Positions 37,759-46,259 of a DNA stretch of 64,000 nt are shown here, piece by piece. A program made the position numbers and the translations under genes. The number at the start of each line of letters is the position of its first letter. Positions within the stretch are counted from its first letter, which is position 1. The stretch is from an uncultured Spirochaetaceae bacterium. GTDB lineage: Bacteria > Spirochaetota > Spirochaetia > Sphaerochaetales > Sphaerochaetaceae. Under the pieces are notes generated by a model. That model was given only the letters and a program-made list of their open reading frames with translations, was not told where the DNA came from and did no database searches. The stretch is from positions 124,001-188,000 of the forward strand of contig CALXYL010000001.1 in assembly GCA_944392985.1 (NCBI GenBank), written 5' to 3'.

Positions 37759-37777
37759 ATTGAAGCTAACGGACAAG

Positions 37778-37807
37778 ACAATATCCCAGAGTTGGAATGT
37801 GTGTCAA
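37778..37807 (-). promoter_or_regulatory. Promoter of tRNA-Gly
   Basis: On the minus strand, TTGACA (37807-37802), an 18-base spacer and TATTGT (37783-37778). Confidence 0.65.
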
Positions 37808-37905
37808 TCGGATTTGCGAAAATTTCATCCTTTCTGGAAATCATATATCTCATCATTTGTCATATACCCGCTCTATGGCAACGGAATCATGGATGCCAAT
37901 GAAGA

Positions 37906-37941
37906 TTGGAAAGAGTTGGTACAATGGCTATAATCATGGCA
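37906..37941 (+). promoter_or_regulatory. Sigma-70 promoter of the M29-like gene, leaderless
   Basis: TTGGAA (37906-37911), exactly 17 bases, then a perfect TATAAT (37929-37934). The ATG begins at 37941, where +1 is expected. No ribosome site is present. Confidence 0.75.
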
Positions 37942-39086
37942 TGAACATGCTGATGGAACGCTATGCTGACGTCATTCTCCGCCAGGCGCTGCGTCTGAAG
38001 GACGGGGATGTGCTCTCGATCAACACCGAGGAGGAGAACAGCGATTTCGCCCACCTCATCGCAAGGAAAGCCAGGGCCATCACAGGAAACGGCAGCTACA
38101 TACAGAACATTGAGAACGGGAAGGTGACGGGAACAGTTGAAGCTGCTTCTGACTACCCTATTGAAAAGAAGCCGACAGCCCTCCTCTACCTTCCCGTATA
38201 CAAAGGATATGAGGAAGCGGAGACAGGAAAGCTGTACACCGCTCCTGAACTCCAGCGCTTCCGCCATCTTTCAGATCCGCTTGAGACGGGGAAGCCAATG
38301 CTCCCATTCGTCTCCGCTCCTGTTCCATCAGAAGCGTGGGGACGTGTCCTTGATGAAGAAGGATCCCTATCGCTTCCATTCTCCCTCCTTTCCGACCTTC
38401 TGTCCCTTGGGGAGGATGAGTACCTGCAGCCGCTGGATGAAATTGACCTGCTTCTCTATGAGCGCGACAGGCTCAATGGCCTTGGTGCTGTTTCAGCGCG
38501 CATCAGGGATGAGGAAGGAACGGATCTCTCCTTCAGGTTCCTTCCAGGCTCCAGATTCGCTTCGGGAATAGAGGAGACTGCAGACGGGAGGCGGTTCATC
38601 CCATCTGTCTATGCCTCCGACATCTTCAGGGCGATTGATCCCTCGTCCGCTCAAGGGTACTTCACGGCAACAAGGCCTTTCCTCCTGTTCGGTCATATCG
38701 TTCATTCATTCTCTGCACGTGTCGAAAGCGGAAGGATCACGGAATGGACAACCGATGATGAGTCCGCACGGCTTTTTAGGATCTATCTGGAACAGGATAA
38801 TGCAGCAGGCAATGTATCGGAGCTGTCAATGGCTGAGGAAAGCTCCAAAGCGGCCTTCATAGAGTATTTCGCCCTGCCCGAATGGGACAGGATGAGAGGA
38901 GCAGCGATAACACTGGGAGGCCCCAGGCCGGAAAGCCTTGTAGATGATCAATCAAGGTCGATGGCGAATGATTCCCTGCTGACACTTACGATTCCCATCG
39001 GTTCCGACACGACCGTTATAACGGCGGCAATGGAGGATTGGAGCGAGACAGTGCTAATGGAGGATGGCTACATCAGGGAGGAATGA
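37941..39086 (+). CDS. M29-type aminopeptidase-like protein, probably without catalytic metal site
   Basis: The protein of about 381 residues follows the thermophilic-aminopeptidase (AmpS/M29) plan: an N-terminal domain starting with MERYADVILRQALRLKDGDVL, then a C-terminal half with DLSFRFLPGSRF and GHIVHSFSARVESGRITEW. Active M29 enzymes have conserved EE, GE, H, Y, H and D metal ligands. Here the EE position reads PSV, and the HIALG-type motif is missing. It may be inactive or act differently. The start is ATG 37941, set by the promoter. The stop abuts the coaX stop on the other strand. Confidence 0.7.
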   Translation: MNMLMERYADVILRQALRLKDGDVLSINTEEENSDFAHLIARKARAITGNGSYIQNIENGKVTGTVEAASDYPIEKKPTALLYLPVYKGYEEAETGKLYTAPELQRFRHLSDPLETGKPMLPFVSAPVPSEAWGRVLDEEGSLSLPFSLLSDLLSLGEDEYLQPLDEIDLLLYERDRLNGLGAVSARIRDEEGTDLSFRFLPGSRFASGIEETADGRRFIPSVYASDIFRAIDPSSAQGYFTATRPFLLFGHIVHSFSARVESGRITEWTTDDESARLFRIYLEQDNAAGNVSELSMAEESSKAAFIEYFALPEWDRMRGAAITLGGPRPESLVDDQSRSMANDSLLTLTIPIGSDTTVITAAMEDWSETVLMEDGYIREE

Positions 39087-39851
39087 TCAGCTGTTGAGCG
39101 AGGCGATGAGATCCAGTCCCTTCAGCGTATGGAGGCCATCCACGGAGTCGAGCCTTGGAATAAGCGGGGATATCGTCTGTGAAAGGCCGCCTGTGGCAAT
39201 GACATGAAGCCTCGTCCCGATCTCCTCCTCGGTACGCGTTATGATCGAGCTGACAAGACCGGCATATCCGATCATTATCCCGCCTCTGATTGACTGCTGG
39301 GAATCCCTGCCCATCGGGGTGTCAGGCAACTTGAGCTCAACCTGGGGAAGCTGGGCTGTACTGCCGAAAAGCGCATTGACTGCAGTGACAAGACCAGGTG
39401 CGATGGAGCACCCCAGGACCTCTCCCCTGCTGTTGACGGCGCTAAGGGTAAGCGCGGTGCCGAAATCAACGACCATCACCGCCTTCTCCGGCTGTATATG
39501 ATGGGCATATGCAAGATTCGAGAGGATATCCGTGCCAAGCTCAGAGGGGATCGAAGAACGCACAAGACCTGTCCTTACATCATGTGTAACGATCAGCGGA
39601 TCGATGTGGAACAGACGGCGGATGTTCTTCTCAACAGAGCGTGTCATGTTGGGGACAACGGAGGAGATTATGGCGCTATCCACCATGTCGGAATGTATCC
39701 CACCCTCGCGGAAGAGCGCATTGAAGATGACGAAGTACTCATCACCGGTTTTCTTCGTATCGGTATAGACACGCCAGGAATCAATGAAGCGCCCTTCATC
39801 GAAGAGCGCAAGTACGATATTCGTATTCCCTATATCACAGGCGACAAGCAT
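39087..39851 (-). CDS. coaX: Type III pantothenate kinase
   Basis: CoaX starts CoA synthesis and, unlike CoaA, is not inhibited by CoA. The 254-residue protein has the ASKHA phosphate motif DIGNTNIVLALF at the N-terminus, GTDILSNLAYAH near residue 108, VVDFGTALTLSAV near residue 127, and PGLVTAVNALF. The start shares bases with the stop of the ABC-F gene. Together with coaD at 29 kb, two CoA steps are encoded here. Confidence 0.94.
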   Translation of the reverse strand: MLVACDIGNTNIVLALFDEGRFIDSWRVYTDTKKTGDEYFVIFNALFREGGIHSDMVDSAIISSVVPNMTRSVEKNIRRLFHIDPLIVTHDVRTGLVRSSIPSELGTDILSNLAYAHHIQPEKAVMVVDFGTALTLSAVNSRGEVLGCSIAPGLVTAVNALFGSTAQLPQVELKLPDTPMGRDSQQSIRGGIMIGYAGLVSSIITRTEEEIGTRLHVIATGGLSQTISPLIPRLDSVDGLHTLKGLDLIASLNS

Positions 39852-41488
39852 CAGAGAAGCACGACTCCCTTAACATCCTCATAGGCCTTTGCCCTGAGGT
39901 CCTTGATGTTCTCATCATTGATGTAATCATCGAACTTCATCATGCGGTCGATCATTCCCTTCGGGGTGAACTCGATGATGCGGTTTGCGATTGAATCAAC
40001 GAACTGATGGTCATGTGAATTGAAGAGCACCACGCCCTTGAAATCGATGATGCCATTGTTCAGCGCCTGGATTGCCTCAAGGTCGAGATGCGATGTCGGC
40101 TCATCGAAGATCATGCAGTTTGCCCCTTCAAGCATCATGCGAGCAAGCACAACGCGGACACGCTCACCTCCGGAGAGGACATTGCAGGGCTTGAGAGCCT
40201 CATCCCCCGTGAACAGCATCCTGCCGAGGAATGAGCGCACATATGTGTCATCATCCTCCTTGGAGAACTGCTGGAGATAATCCGCGATGGACTCATCTTC
40301 CTTGAACATGCCCGTATTGTCCTTCGGGAAATAGGAAAGGGAAGTTGTGACACCCCATGTGAATGTACCTTCGTCTGGCTCCATCTCACCTGCGAGGATC
40401 TGGAAAAGCACAGTCTTCTCATAATGATTCGGCCCGACGAATGCCACCTTGTCCCCTGGGTTGATCGTGAGGGTGAGATTGTCGATGACCTTCACCCCCT
40501 CGATTGTCTTGGAAAGGTTCTTGATCTCAAGCACATTCTTCCCGATTTCCCTGTTCGGCTTGAACGCGACATATGGGAAGCGTCTGGACGAAGGCTTGAT
40601 ATCATCAATGGTGAGCTTGTCAATGAGCTTCTTGCGGCTCGTTGCCTGCTTGGCCTTTGCCACATTCGAGGAGAAGCGCTGGATGAACTCCTTGAGCTCG
40701 GCGATCTTGTCCTCCCTCCTCTTCTTCTCATCCTTCATCTGCTTTGCTGCAAGCTGAGAGGACATATACCAGAAGTCATAGTTGCCGACATAGAGCTGGA
40801 TCTTCCCGTAGTCGATATCACAGATATGGGTACAGACTGTGTTGAGGAAGTGCCTGTCATGGGAAACAACGATGACGGTGTTGCTGAAGGTCTCCAGATA
40901 GTCCTCCAGCCAGTGGATCGACTCAAGGTCGAGGTGGTTCGTAGGCTCATCAAGCAGGAGGATATCAGGATTGCCGAAGAGCGCCTGCGCAAGAAGGACA
41001 CGGACCTTGAGATTATCCTCAATCTCCGACATCTTCCTCTCATGCAGATCCTGCGCGATCCCAAGGCCATCAAGCATCTGGCCTGCATTGGCCTCCGCCT
41101 CCCAGCCTCCAAGCTCAGCGAACTCGCTCTCAAGCTCAGCGGCGCGGATTCCATCCTCTTCCGTGAAGTCGGCCTTCTCGTAGATCGCGTTGCGCTCCTG
41201 CATCACGTCATACAGCTTCTGGTATCCCATGATGACAGTATCGATTACACGATAGTCATTGAAGGCGAAGTGATCCTGCCTGAGCACTGTCATCCTTTCG
41301 CCAGGAGTGATGATGACCTCCCCTGTATCCGGCTCGATCTCCCCAGAAAGGATCTTGAGGAATGTCGATTTCCCTGCGCCATTGGCGCCGATGATGCCGT
41401 AGCAGTTGCCCGGCGTGAACTTGATGTTCACTTCCTTGAAGAGAACCTGTGTCCCGTAGGAGAGCGAAATATTGGATGCTGTAATCAT
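39851..41488 (-). CDS. ABC-F family ATPase (YbiT/YkpA-like)
   Basis: The 545-residue protein has two ABC domains in one chain and no membrane helices; ABC-F proteins act on ribosomes. The first domain has Walker A GANGAGKST and Walker B ILLLDEPTNHLD. The second has the signature LSGGERVRVVLARMM and Walker B CMIFDEPTSHLD, but its P-loop reads GPNHYEKT instead of GxNGxGK(S/T). Related YkpA-type proteins also have an unusual second P-loop. Length and linker fit the YbiT group. No antibiotic-resistance role can be assigned. Confidence 0.88.
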   Translation of the reverse strand: MITASNISLSYGTQVLFKEVNIKFTPGNCYGIIGANGAGKSTFLKILSGEIEPDTGEVIITPGERMTVLRQDHFAFNDYRVIDTVIMGYQKLYDVMQERNAIYEKADFTEEDGIRAAELESEFAELGGWEAEANAGQMLDGLGIAQDLHERKMSEIEDNLKVRVLLAQALFGNPDILLLDEPTNHLDLESIHWLEDYLETFSNTVIVVSHDRHFLNTVCTHICDIDYGKIQLYVGNYDFWYMSSQLAAKQMKDEKKRREDKIAELKEFIQRFSSNVAKAKQATSRKKLIDKLTIDDIKPSSRRFPYVAFKPNREIGKNVLEIKNLSKTIEGVKVIDNLTLTINPGDKVAFVGPNHYEKTVLFQILAGEMEPDEGTFTWGVTTSLSYFPKDNTGMFKEDESIADYLQQFSKEDDDTYVRSFLGRMLFTGDEALKPCNVLSGGERVRVVLARMMLEGANCMIFDEPTSHLDLEAIQALNNGIIDFKGVVLFNSHDHQFVDSIANRIIEFTPKGMIDRMMKFDDYINDENIKDLRAKAYEDVKGVVLL

Positions 41489-41686
41489 TACTGCGATCTA
41501 CCTCTGTGGATTGAATAGAGCATAGCTCCCGAAAACCGGTGCTATGTTAGCAACTGCTCCTTTTAGTGTCAACAATTACGCTTTCCGGGATAACTTTCCT
41601 TCCCATGGTTTGCAAACCCTTCCATTTGTTCTATATTGTCTCATAGCCGGATCGGGATCTTCAACCATCCGAGCAGGAGGCTTTCC

Positions 41687-41911
41687 TTGGAGGAAATCAC
41701 ATTTGATGAAGCATTCGGCCAGGAGGGGATAGCCAAGGCAATCCTTGCATCCATCACTGAGAAGGCCAGGACCGAGGGAACACAGATCGGAATCCCATGG
41801 TCAAAGGATGTGTATGACTATCTCCTTGAGGCATCAGCAGAAGCGGATATCGAGGAAATTCTGGGCATCGTCGCCGGCGATGCCTATAGCGATATGGATA
41901 TAATCGGATGA
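41687..41911 (+). CDS. Small acidic hypothetical protein
   Basis: The 74-residue protein begins (M)EEITFDEAFG. TTG 41687 is the start because AGGAGG lies six bases before it; the longer frame from 41636 has no ribosome site. It is acidic and probably helical, with no known domain. Its stop overlaps the tsaD ATG, so it is translated with tsaD. Confidence 0.6.
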   Translation: MEEITFDEAFGQEGIAKAILASITEKARTEGTQIGIPWSKDVYDYLLEASAEADIEEILGIVAGDAYSDMDIIG

Positions 41912-42918
41912 TCGTACTAGGGATTGAGACAAGCTGCGATGAATGCAGCGCCGCCGTTGTCAGGGATGGGCATGAGATCATGTCCAATGTAATAGCGACC
42001 CAGATAGAGCTCCACAAGCCTTATCAGGGAGTCGTACCGGAGCTTGCTTCAAGGCTTCACACGGAATGGATACAGCAAGTCGTTGAGGCTGCTCTTGCAC
42101 AGGCTGGCATCACCAGGAATGATCTCGATGCCGTTGCTGTCACATCCCGTCCGGGACTGCTTGGCTCGCTTCTTGTCGGCGTCAGCTTTGCGAAGTGCTA
42201 TGCTTCCGCCCTCTCAATACCCTTTATCGGAATCGACCACATCAGAGCCCACCTCTACGCCTCGCAGATCGAGAATCCACTTGAGTATCCATACCTAGGG
42301 GTGCTTGTCTCCGGCGGGCATACCGTCATCTGCCGCGTGGAAGGATATGATGATGTCACTGTCCTGGGAACGACGATTGACGATGCTATCGGGGAAGCAT
42401 TCGACAAGGTTGCCAAGTTCTATGATCTCGGATTCCCTGGAGGCGTTGTCATCGACAGGCTTTCGCAGAAAGGCGATCCGACTGCCTTCCTCTTCCCCGG
42501 ACCATCCCTTGATGAGTCCCATCGCTTTGACATGAGCTATTCCGGTCTTAAGACCGCTGTCATCAACCAGAAGGACAGATTCCGCCGCCCGGATGCAGAG
42601 GACACGCCGGAGAACCTCGCGGCTTCCTTCCAGAGGCAGGCTGTCGGCATACTGATGAAGAGAGTGCGTCTTGCCCTCAAGGAGACTGGGCTCAAACGGA
42701 TCTCAGCAGGAGGCGGCGTCGCTGCGAACTCGCTTCTCAGATCAGAACTGAAGGCATTGGAGAAATCAGGATATACAGTCACCTTTCCATCGCTCAAGCT
42801 GTGTACGGACAATGGTGCGATGGTTGCAGGACTTGGATACCGCTATCTGAAAGATGGAATAACAAGTGATGCGCATCTCTCTGCAACAGCGAGAGTTACG
42901 GCATTCAAGAAAAAATAA
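41908..42918 (+). CDS. tsaD: tRNA N6-threonylcarbamoyladenosine transferase subunit TsaD
   Basis: TsaD transfers threonylcarbamoyl to A37 of ANN-decoding tRNAs. The 336-residue protein has the ASKHA motifs GIETSCDECSAAVV, HTEWIQQVVEAAL (a threonine replaces the usual R-x-H variant HxxxH-like segment ASRLHTEW), HIRAHLYAS, LVSGGHTVI, and ISAGGGVAANSLLR. Length is typical. TsaB, TsaC and TsaE are not in the window. Confidence 0.95.
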   Translation: MIVLGIETSCDECSAAVVRDGHEIMSNVIATQIELHKPYQGVVPELASRLHTEWIQQVVEAALAQAGITRNDLDAVAVTSRPGLLGSLLVGVSFAKCYASALSIPFIGIDHIRAHLYASQIENPLEYPYLGVLVSGGHTVICRVEGYDDVTVLGTTIDDAIGEAFDKVAKFYDLGFPGGVVIDRLSQKGDPTAFLFPGPSLDESHRFDMSYSGLKTAVINQKDRFRRPDAEDTPENLAASFQRQAVGILMKRVRLALKETGLKRISAGGGVAANSLLRSELKALEKSGYTVTFPSLKLCTDNGAMVAGLGYRYLKDGITSDAHLSATARVTAFKKK

Positions 42919-42952
42919 TCCTGAAATTCTGGCACTTTTTTGCAGAATCGTA

Positions 42953-42981
42953 TTGACATACATCGAGCCTTCCTTTAGTAT
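42953..42981 (+). promoter_or_regulatory. Promoter of the tRNA-Gln/tRNA-Glu unit
   Basis: TTGACA (42953-42958), a 17-base spacer and TAGTAT (42976-42981) lie 19 bases before tRNA-Gln. Confidence 0.8.
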
Positions 42982-43000
42982 GTCGAAGGATTCGGAAAAT

Positions 43001-43071
43001 TGGGATGTGGTGTAACGGTAACACTGCAGATTCTGGTTCTGCCTTTGGGGGTTCGAGTCCCTCCATCCCAG
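43001..43071 (+). tRNA. tRNA-Gln (anticodon CTG)
   Basis: A 71-base tRNA with acceptor arms TGGGATG and CATCCCA (U1-A72 as is common for tRNA-Gln), anticodon loop TTCTGGT (CTG) closed by GCAGA/TCTGC, and T-arm GGGGGTTCGAGTCCCTCC. CCA is not encoded. Confidence 0.95.
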
Positions 43072-43080
43072 GAGTAAAAT

Positions 43081-43152
43081 GGTCCCTTCGTCTAACGGTT
43101 AGGACGGGAGATTCTCAGTCTCTAAATAGCGGTTCGATTCCGCTAGGGACTA
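43081..43152 (+). tRNA. tRNA-Glu (anticodon CTC)
   Basis: A 72-base tRNA beginning GGTCCCTTCGTCTAACGG, with anticodon loop TTCTCAG (CTC) and T-arm GCGGTTCGATTCCGC. The acceptor's first pair is G-U. It is nine bases after tRNA-Gln, so the two are cotranscribed. Confidence 0.94.
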
Positions 43153-43156
43153 AAGA

Positions 43157-43185
43157 AGCGGCTCAGGAATGAGCCGCTTTTCCTT
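43157..43185 (+). terminator. Terminator of the tRNA-Gln/tRNA-Glu unit
   Basis: AGCGGCTCA, loop GGAA, TGAGCCGCT, then TTTCCTTT. Confidence 0.85.
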
Positions 43186-43235
43186 TCAGTGCTGATTGAT
43201 ATAATAGGCACCGCCATCAAGCGGTGCCGCATCGC

Positions 43236-44654
43236 TTATCTTGTAACGATCTCTACAGGCACATTGAGTATCTTTGCAACCTTCAGGATCGTATCGATGT
43301 GGCGTCCAGAAGCCGCCGCGAAATGGTGCGTCGGTCCGCACTCGCTCCATCTGGTTACGAATTCCCTTGCTCCGCATGTGAAGCGCGTCCTCATGTTCGT
43401 ATCACCGAATGAGAGTATCTTCCCATCCTCATTGATTCCCTCTGCGACGACGAACTTGAAATGCCCTTCCCCATCCTGGGTTATCGCGAGATATGTCACA
43501 GGCCCGAGATGAGGATAGAACTGCGTGAGGTATCCACCGCCGGTCTTTCCATGGAACACCTTGACGATCTTCATCGTAGGCTTCCTGCTTGAGATATCGG
43601 CATCGCCTGACCCGCTATGTCCTATTATCGCGATATCATCATTGAAATCGATGGAATACATCTCCGCAAGCTGGCCCATGCCGGAAATCGTCTTGAGGAT
43701 GCTCATTGCCATCGCGACCTTCATGTCTCCCTCTACAGCACATGCAGTTCCCTGCTTGATGAGCATCGAGAATGCAGGGATCAGCATGCTGTCAAGCACT
43801 CCGGCCTTTCCTGTTGCATAGCCATCATAGTGCGAAGCGATGAGCCCGAGCTTCTCCTCCTTCACCCACGCCTCGAAAGCAACGACATACCTTGCCATGT
43901 CCCAGACCTTCTCAATGGTGCCGCCCCCCTCGATATCAAACGTATCCAGGATATCCTGTGCCTTGCTGCGGATTGCATCCTCATCGGTGATTCCATCTGC
44001 AATCGCCCACATCTTCTCCCAGTCGAACTGCTTCGTATAAAGGCCCATCCTCCTGTAGAGATTCGACTCATCGATGTAAAGATCCATCATTCCGGGATAA
44101 GGACGGCCGATCTGCGCGATGTTCGTATCGCGGAAGCGCCTCCTGACCTGCGCGGCCCTGCACCAGTCCTCGATCTCCTTCCTCACCTCATCATCGCCAC
44201 CTTCCACAACACCCGTGATCGTTGCATGGCGCTTTCCGAAGCGCTCGAGATCAGCAACCATCTCTCCAACGGCTCCGCATGCATAGCCCTCACCAAGCCA
44301 TGTGGCTATATCAGTATGGTCATAATCAAGGGCCTTGAGCTTCTGCAGGTTCACAAGCACGACAGGAACATCAAGATCCTTTACGGCAGGAAGCATATTA
44401 TACGATGTGGCATAGGTCAGCAGCTGCATGATCACAAGATCGACATCAGCAGCACGGAAGAGATCACCCGCGCTCTGTGACTGCTCCTTTGTCGTCACCA
44501 TACCGCCATCAATCACCTCAACAGTATCAGGAAGCGTCTTAAGGAAGGCCGCATACTGTGCCTTGAATTCAGGCACGAGCGAAGGAAACTGCGGAAGGTA
44601 AGCACCAAGCGCAATCGAAAAGACACCGACTCTCGCTTTTGTCTCGACTAACAT
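43236..44654 (-). CDS. L-fucose/L-arabinose isomerase family protein
   Basis: The product is about 472 residues, nearer to AraA (about 500) than to FucI (about 590). It would convert an aldose to a ketose. The C-terminal half has features of the superfamily: ASHYDGYATGK, CAVEGDMKVAMAMSIL, AIIGHSGSGDAD, and GPTHHFAAASGRHID, which places acidic and histidine metal ligands. ATG 44654 follows GAGGAG. No sugar kinase or transporter is adjacent, so the substrate cannot be inferred from context. Confidence 0.82.
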   Translation of the reverse strand: MLVETKARVGVFSIALGAYLPQFPSLVPEFKAQYAAFLKTLPDTVEVIDGGMVTTKEQSQSAGDLFRAADVDLVIMQLLTYATSYNMLPAVKDLDVPVVLVNLQKLKALDYDHTDIATWLGEGYACGAVGEMVADLERFGKRHATITGVVEGGDDEVRKEIEDWCRAAQVRRRFRDTNIAQIGRPYPGMMDLYIDESNLYRRMGLYTKQFDWEKMWAIADGITDEDAIRSKAQDILDTFDIEGGGTIEKVWDMARYVVAFEAWVKEEKLGLIASHYDGYATGKAGVLDSMLIPAFSMLIKQGTACAVEGDMKVAMAMSILKTISGMGQLAEMYSIDFNDDIAIIGHSGSGDADISSRKPTMKIVKVFHGKTGGGYLTQFYPHLGPVTYLAITQDGEGHFKFVVAEGINEDGKILSFGDTNMRTRFTCGAREFVTRWSECGPTHHFAAASGRHIDTILKVAKILNVPVEIVTR

Positions 44655-44727
44655 ATCAATACATCTCCTCAATAGGGATTTCCCACCTTCAAGGATACCA
44701 GCTAAACAGCTCAGCACGCAATGGAAA

Positions 44728-46026
44728 TCAATGCCGCAGAACGCTCTTCGCATAGAGCAGAAGGGAGGAAGCAGCAAGAAGGACATATGGCAGGAGACCA
44801 TCGGATACAGGCAAGGAAGAAGCGATGAGGAAGAGTTTCTCTGAAGCTGTATAGAGAAACTGGAGCACAATAGCGGCAGGAGGCAACGCGATGGTTATGA
44901 TTGCAGTCCACATATAGAGAATGATCAGCAGGCCAAAAGGATAGGAAGTGATGATCGCCCCCAGCTGGTACTCACCGAATACGGAGATCGTCAGCGGAAT
45001 GGAGAAAAGAAGAGCAGCGGTGGATGCGGCTATCGAACCAGAGAGCGATACAGGAAGCGGAAGCAGCGAGCACACTGCCCTGTTGAGCGTCCTCGACATA
45101 AGGAAGATCCCTCCAAGCGATAGGAAGCTGTATGCAGCTCCTAGATCAACGGCTGACCATGGAGCAAGGATCAGCAGCGCGGCAAGTGACAGCGTAAACG
45201 ATTGCTCAATGCTGAACCCAAGGGAGAGAAGGAAGCGGAACAACAGCGCGCGGAGCAGCGAAGGACGGAAACCCGCGAGGAAAGTGAAGAGGAAAAGAAC
45301 CACAAAGACAGCCGCCTTGCCGCCTCTCTGACCGAAAATCCTCTCAAGGGGCCAGGAAATCATCATTGCAAGAATGGAAAGATGCATCCCGGACAGCGCA
45401 ATGACATGGGACAGCCCTGCTTTTCTTGCATTATCCATCAGCGGAAACGCCCCGTCACGGCCAGTACCAAGAAGCAGTAGCGAAGCGAACTCACCCGCAT
45501 CGGAGAAAGGTGAAAGTCGGTCCTTGATCCATTCAATCACATGGCTCCTCATCTTTCCTATCAAGCCCCGCTCTCCCCTGCTGATTGAATGCGCGTAGAA
45601 AACATCCCCGTCAAGGGTGCCGAAGAGGACAGCGCTGTCACCGAAAGCAAGATCGGATGCAGGGGCAATGACATAGATGCTGCCTTCTGCAGAGAAGAGG
45701 TTTCCGTCCTCATCAGCAGCTGAACTGAGCATGATTCGCACTCCGGTCCTTCTTCCGGTTTTCTGCTGGCTATCCTGGATGACAGTGCCGCGGATAGATG
45801 CGACAAGAGGCTCATCAATCCCGATATCAGGGGAAGAAAACGATAACGTTGATGCAATCACAGAAAAGAGGAGCACCGATACAAGAACCGGCAGGACATC
45901 CTGTGAAAGATGCAGAAGAAGGAGCGCAAGCAGTGCGGAAAGAGGGAGGACAAGAAGCGGTCTGGAGAAGAATCCAGGGAAGAACCAGATCAGATAGACA
46001 GAGGAAATGACTGCAGCGTATCCCAT
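44728..46026 (-). CDS. comEC: ComEC/Rec2-type membrane protein (competence domain only)
   Basis: The 432-residue, highly hydrophobic protein has an N-terminal OB-like region and the Competence domain with its hallmark LSHVIALSGMHLSIL near residue 210, then about eight membrane helices. Full-length ComEC (700-800 residues) ends with a metallo-beta-lactamase-like domain, absent here. It would form the channel for imported single-stranded DNA. Only 35 bases separate the ATG from the tRNA-Thr terminator and no ribosome site is seen, so its leader is short or absent. Confidence 0.85.
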   Translation of the reverse strand: MGYAAVISSVYLIWFFPGFFSRPLLVLPLSALLALLLLHLSQDVLPVLVSVLLFSVIASTLSFSSPDIGIDEPLVASIRGTVIQDSQQKTGRRTGVRIMLSSAADEDGNLFSAEGSIYVIAPASDLAFGDSAVLFGTLDGDVFYAHSISRGERGLIGKMRSHVIEWIKDRLSPFSDAGEFASLLLLGTGRDGAFPLMDNARKAGLSHVIALSGMHLSILAMMISWPLERIFGQRGGKAAVFVVLFLFTFLAGFRPSLLRALLFRFLLSLGFSIEQSFTLSLAALLILAPWSAVDLGAAYSFLSLGGIFLMSRTLNRAVCSLLPLPVSLSGSIAASTAALLFSIPLTISVFGEYQLGAIITSYPFGLLIILYMWTAIITIALPPAAIVLQFLYTASEKLFLIASSLPVSDGLLPYVLLAASSLLLYAKSVLRH

Positions 46027-46060
46027 ATAATGAAATACGCTCTGAACGATTGAAATGGAC

Positions 46061-46092
46061 TAAAAAACCTCGACCAAGCGTATTGATCGAGG
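46061..46092 (-). terminator. Terminator of tRNA-Thr
   Basis: CCTCGATCAA, loop TACGC, TTGGTCGAGG (ten pairs, one G-U) and then TTTTTT on the minus strand. Confidence 0.9.
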
Positions 46093-46109
46093 CATTTCCT
46101 GAAGAACCG

Positions 46110-46181
46110 AGCCAAAGATGGGAGTCGAACCCGCGACCTGCTCATTACGAGTGAGCTGCTCTACCACTGAGCTACTTTGGC
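46110..46181 (-). tRNA. tRNA-Thr (anticodon CGT)
   Basis: A 72-base tRNA with acceptor arms GCCAAAG and CTTTGGC, D-arm AGCTCAGTGGTAGAGC, anticodon loop CTCGTAA (CGT) and T-arm GCGGGTTCGACTCCC. CCA is not encoded. Confidence 0.95.
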
Positions 46182-46259
46182 ATTTCCATGCATCGCTGCA
46201 TGAGCGAGTGCAAGCATACTACAACTCGGCATCCTTTTGCAAGTATCCTGATTGCGGAA

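Noticed and set aside
40424-41518. A 364-codon open frame antisense to the ABC-F gene
   Set aside because: It mirrors the ABC-F coding sequence with no ribosome site or recognisable domain.
42931-42945. TGGCAC-TTTT-TTGCA, looking like a -24/-12 promoter after tsaD
   Set aside because: GG and GC are nine bases apart rather than ten, and sigma-54 tolerates spacing changes poorly. A TTGACA-17-TAGTAT promoter directly downstream explains the tRNA genes.
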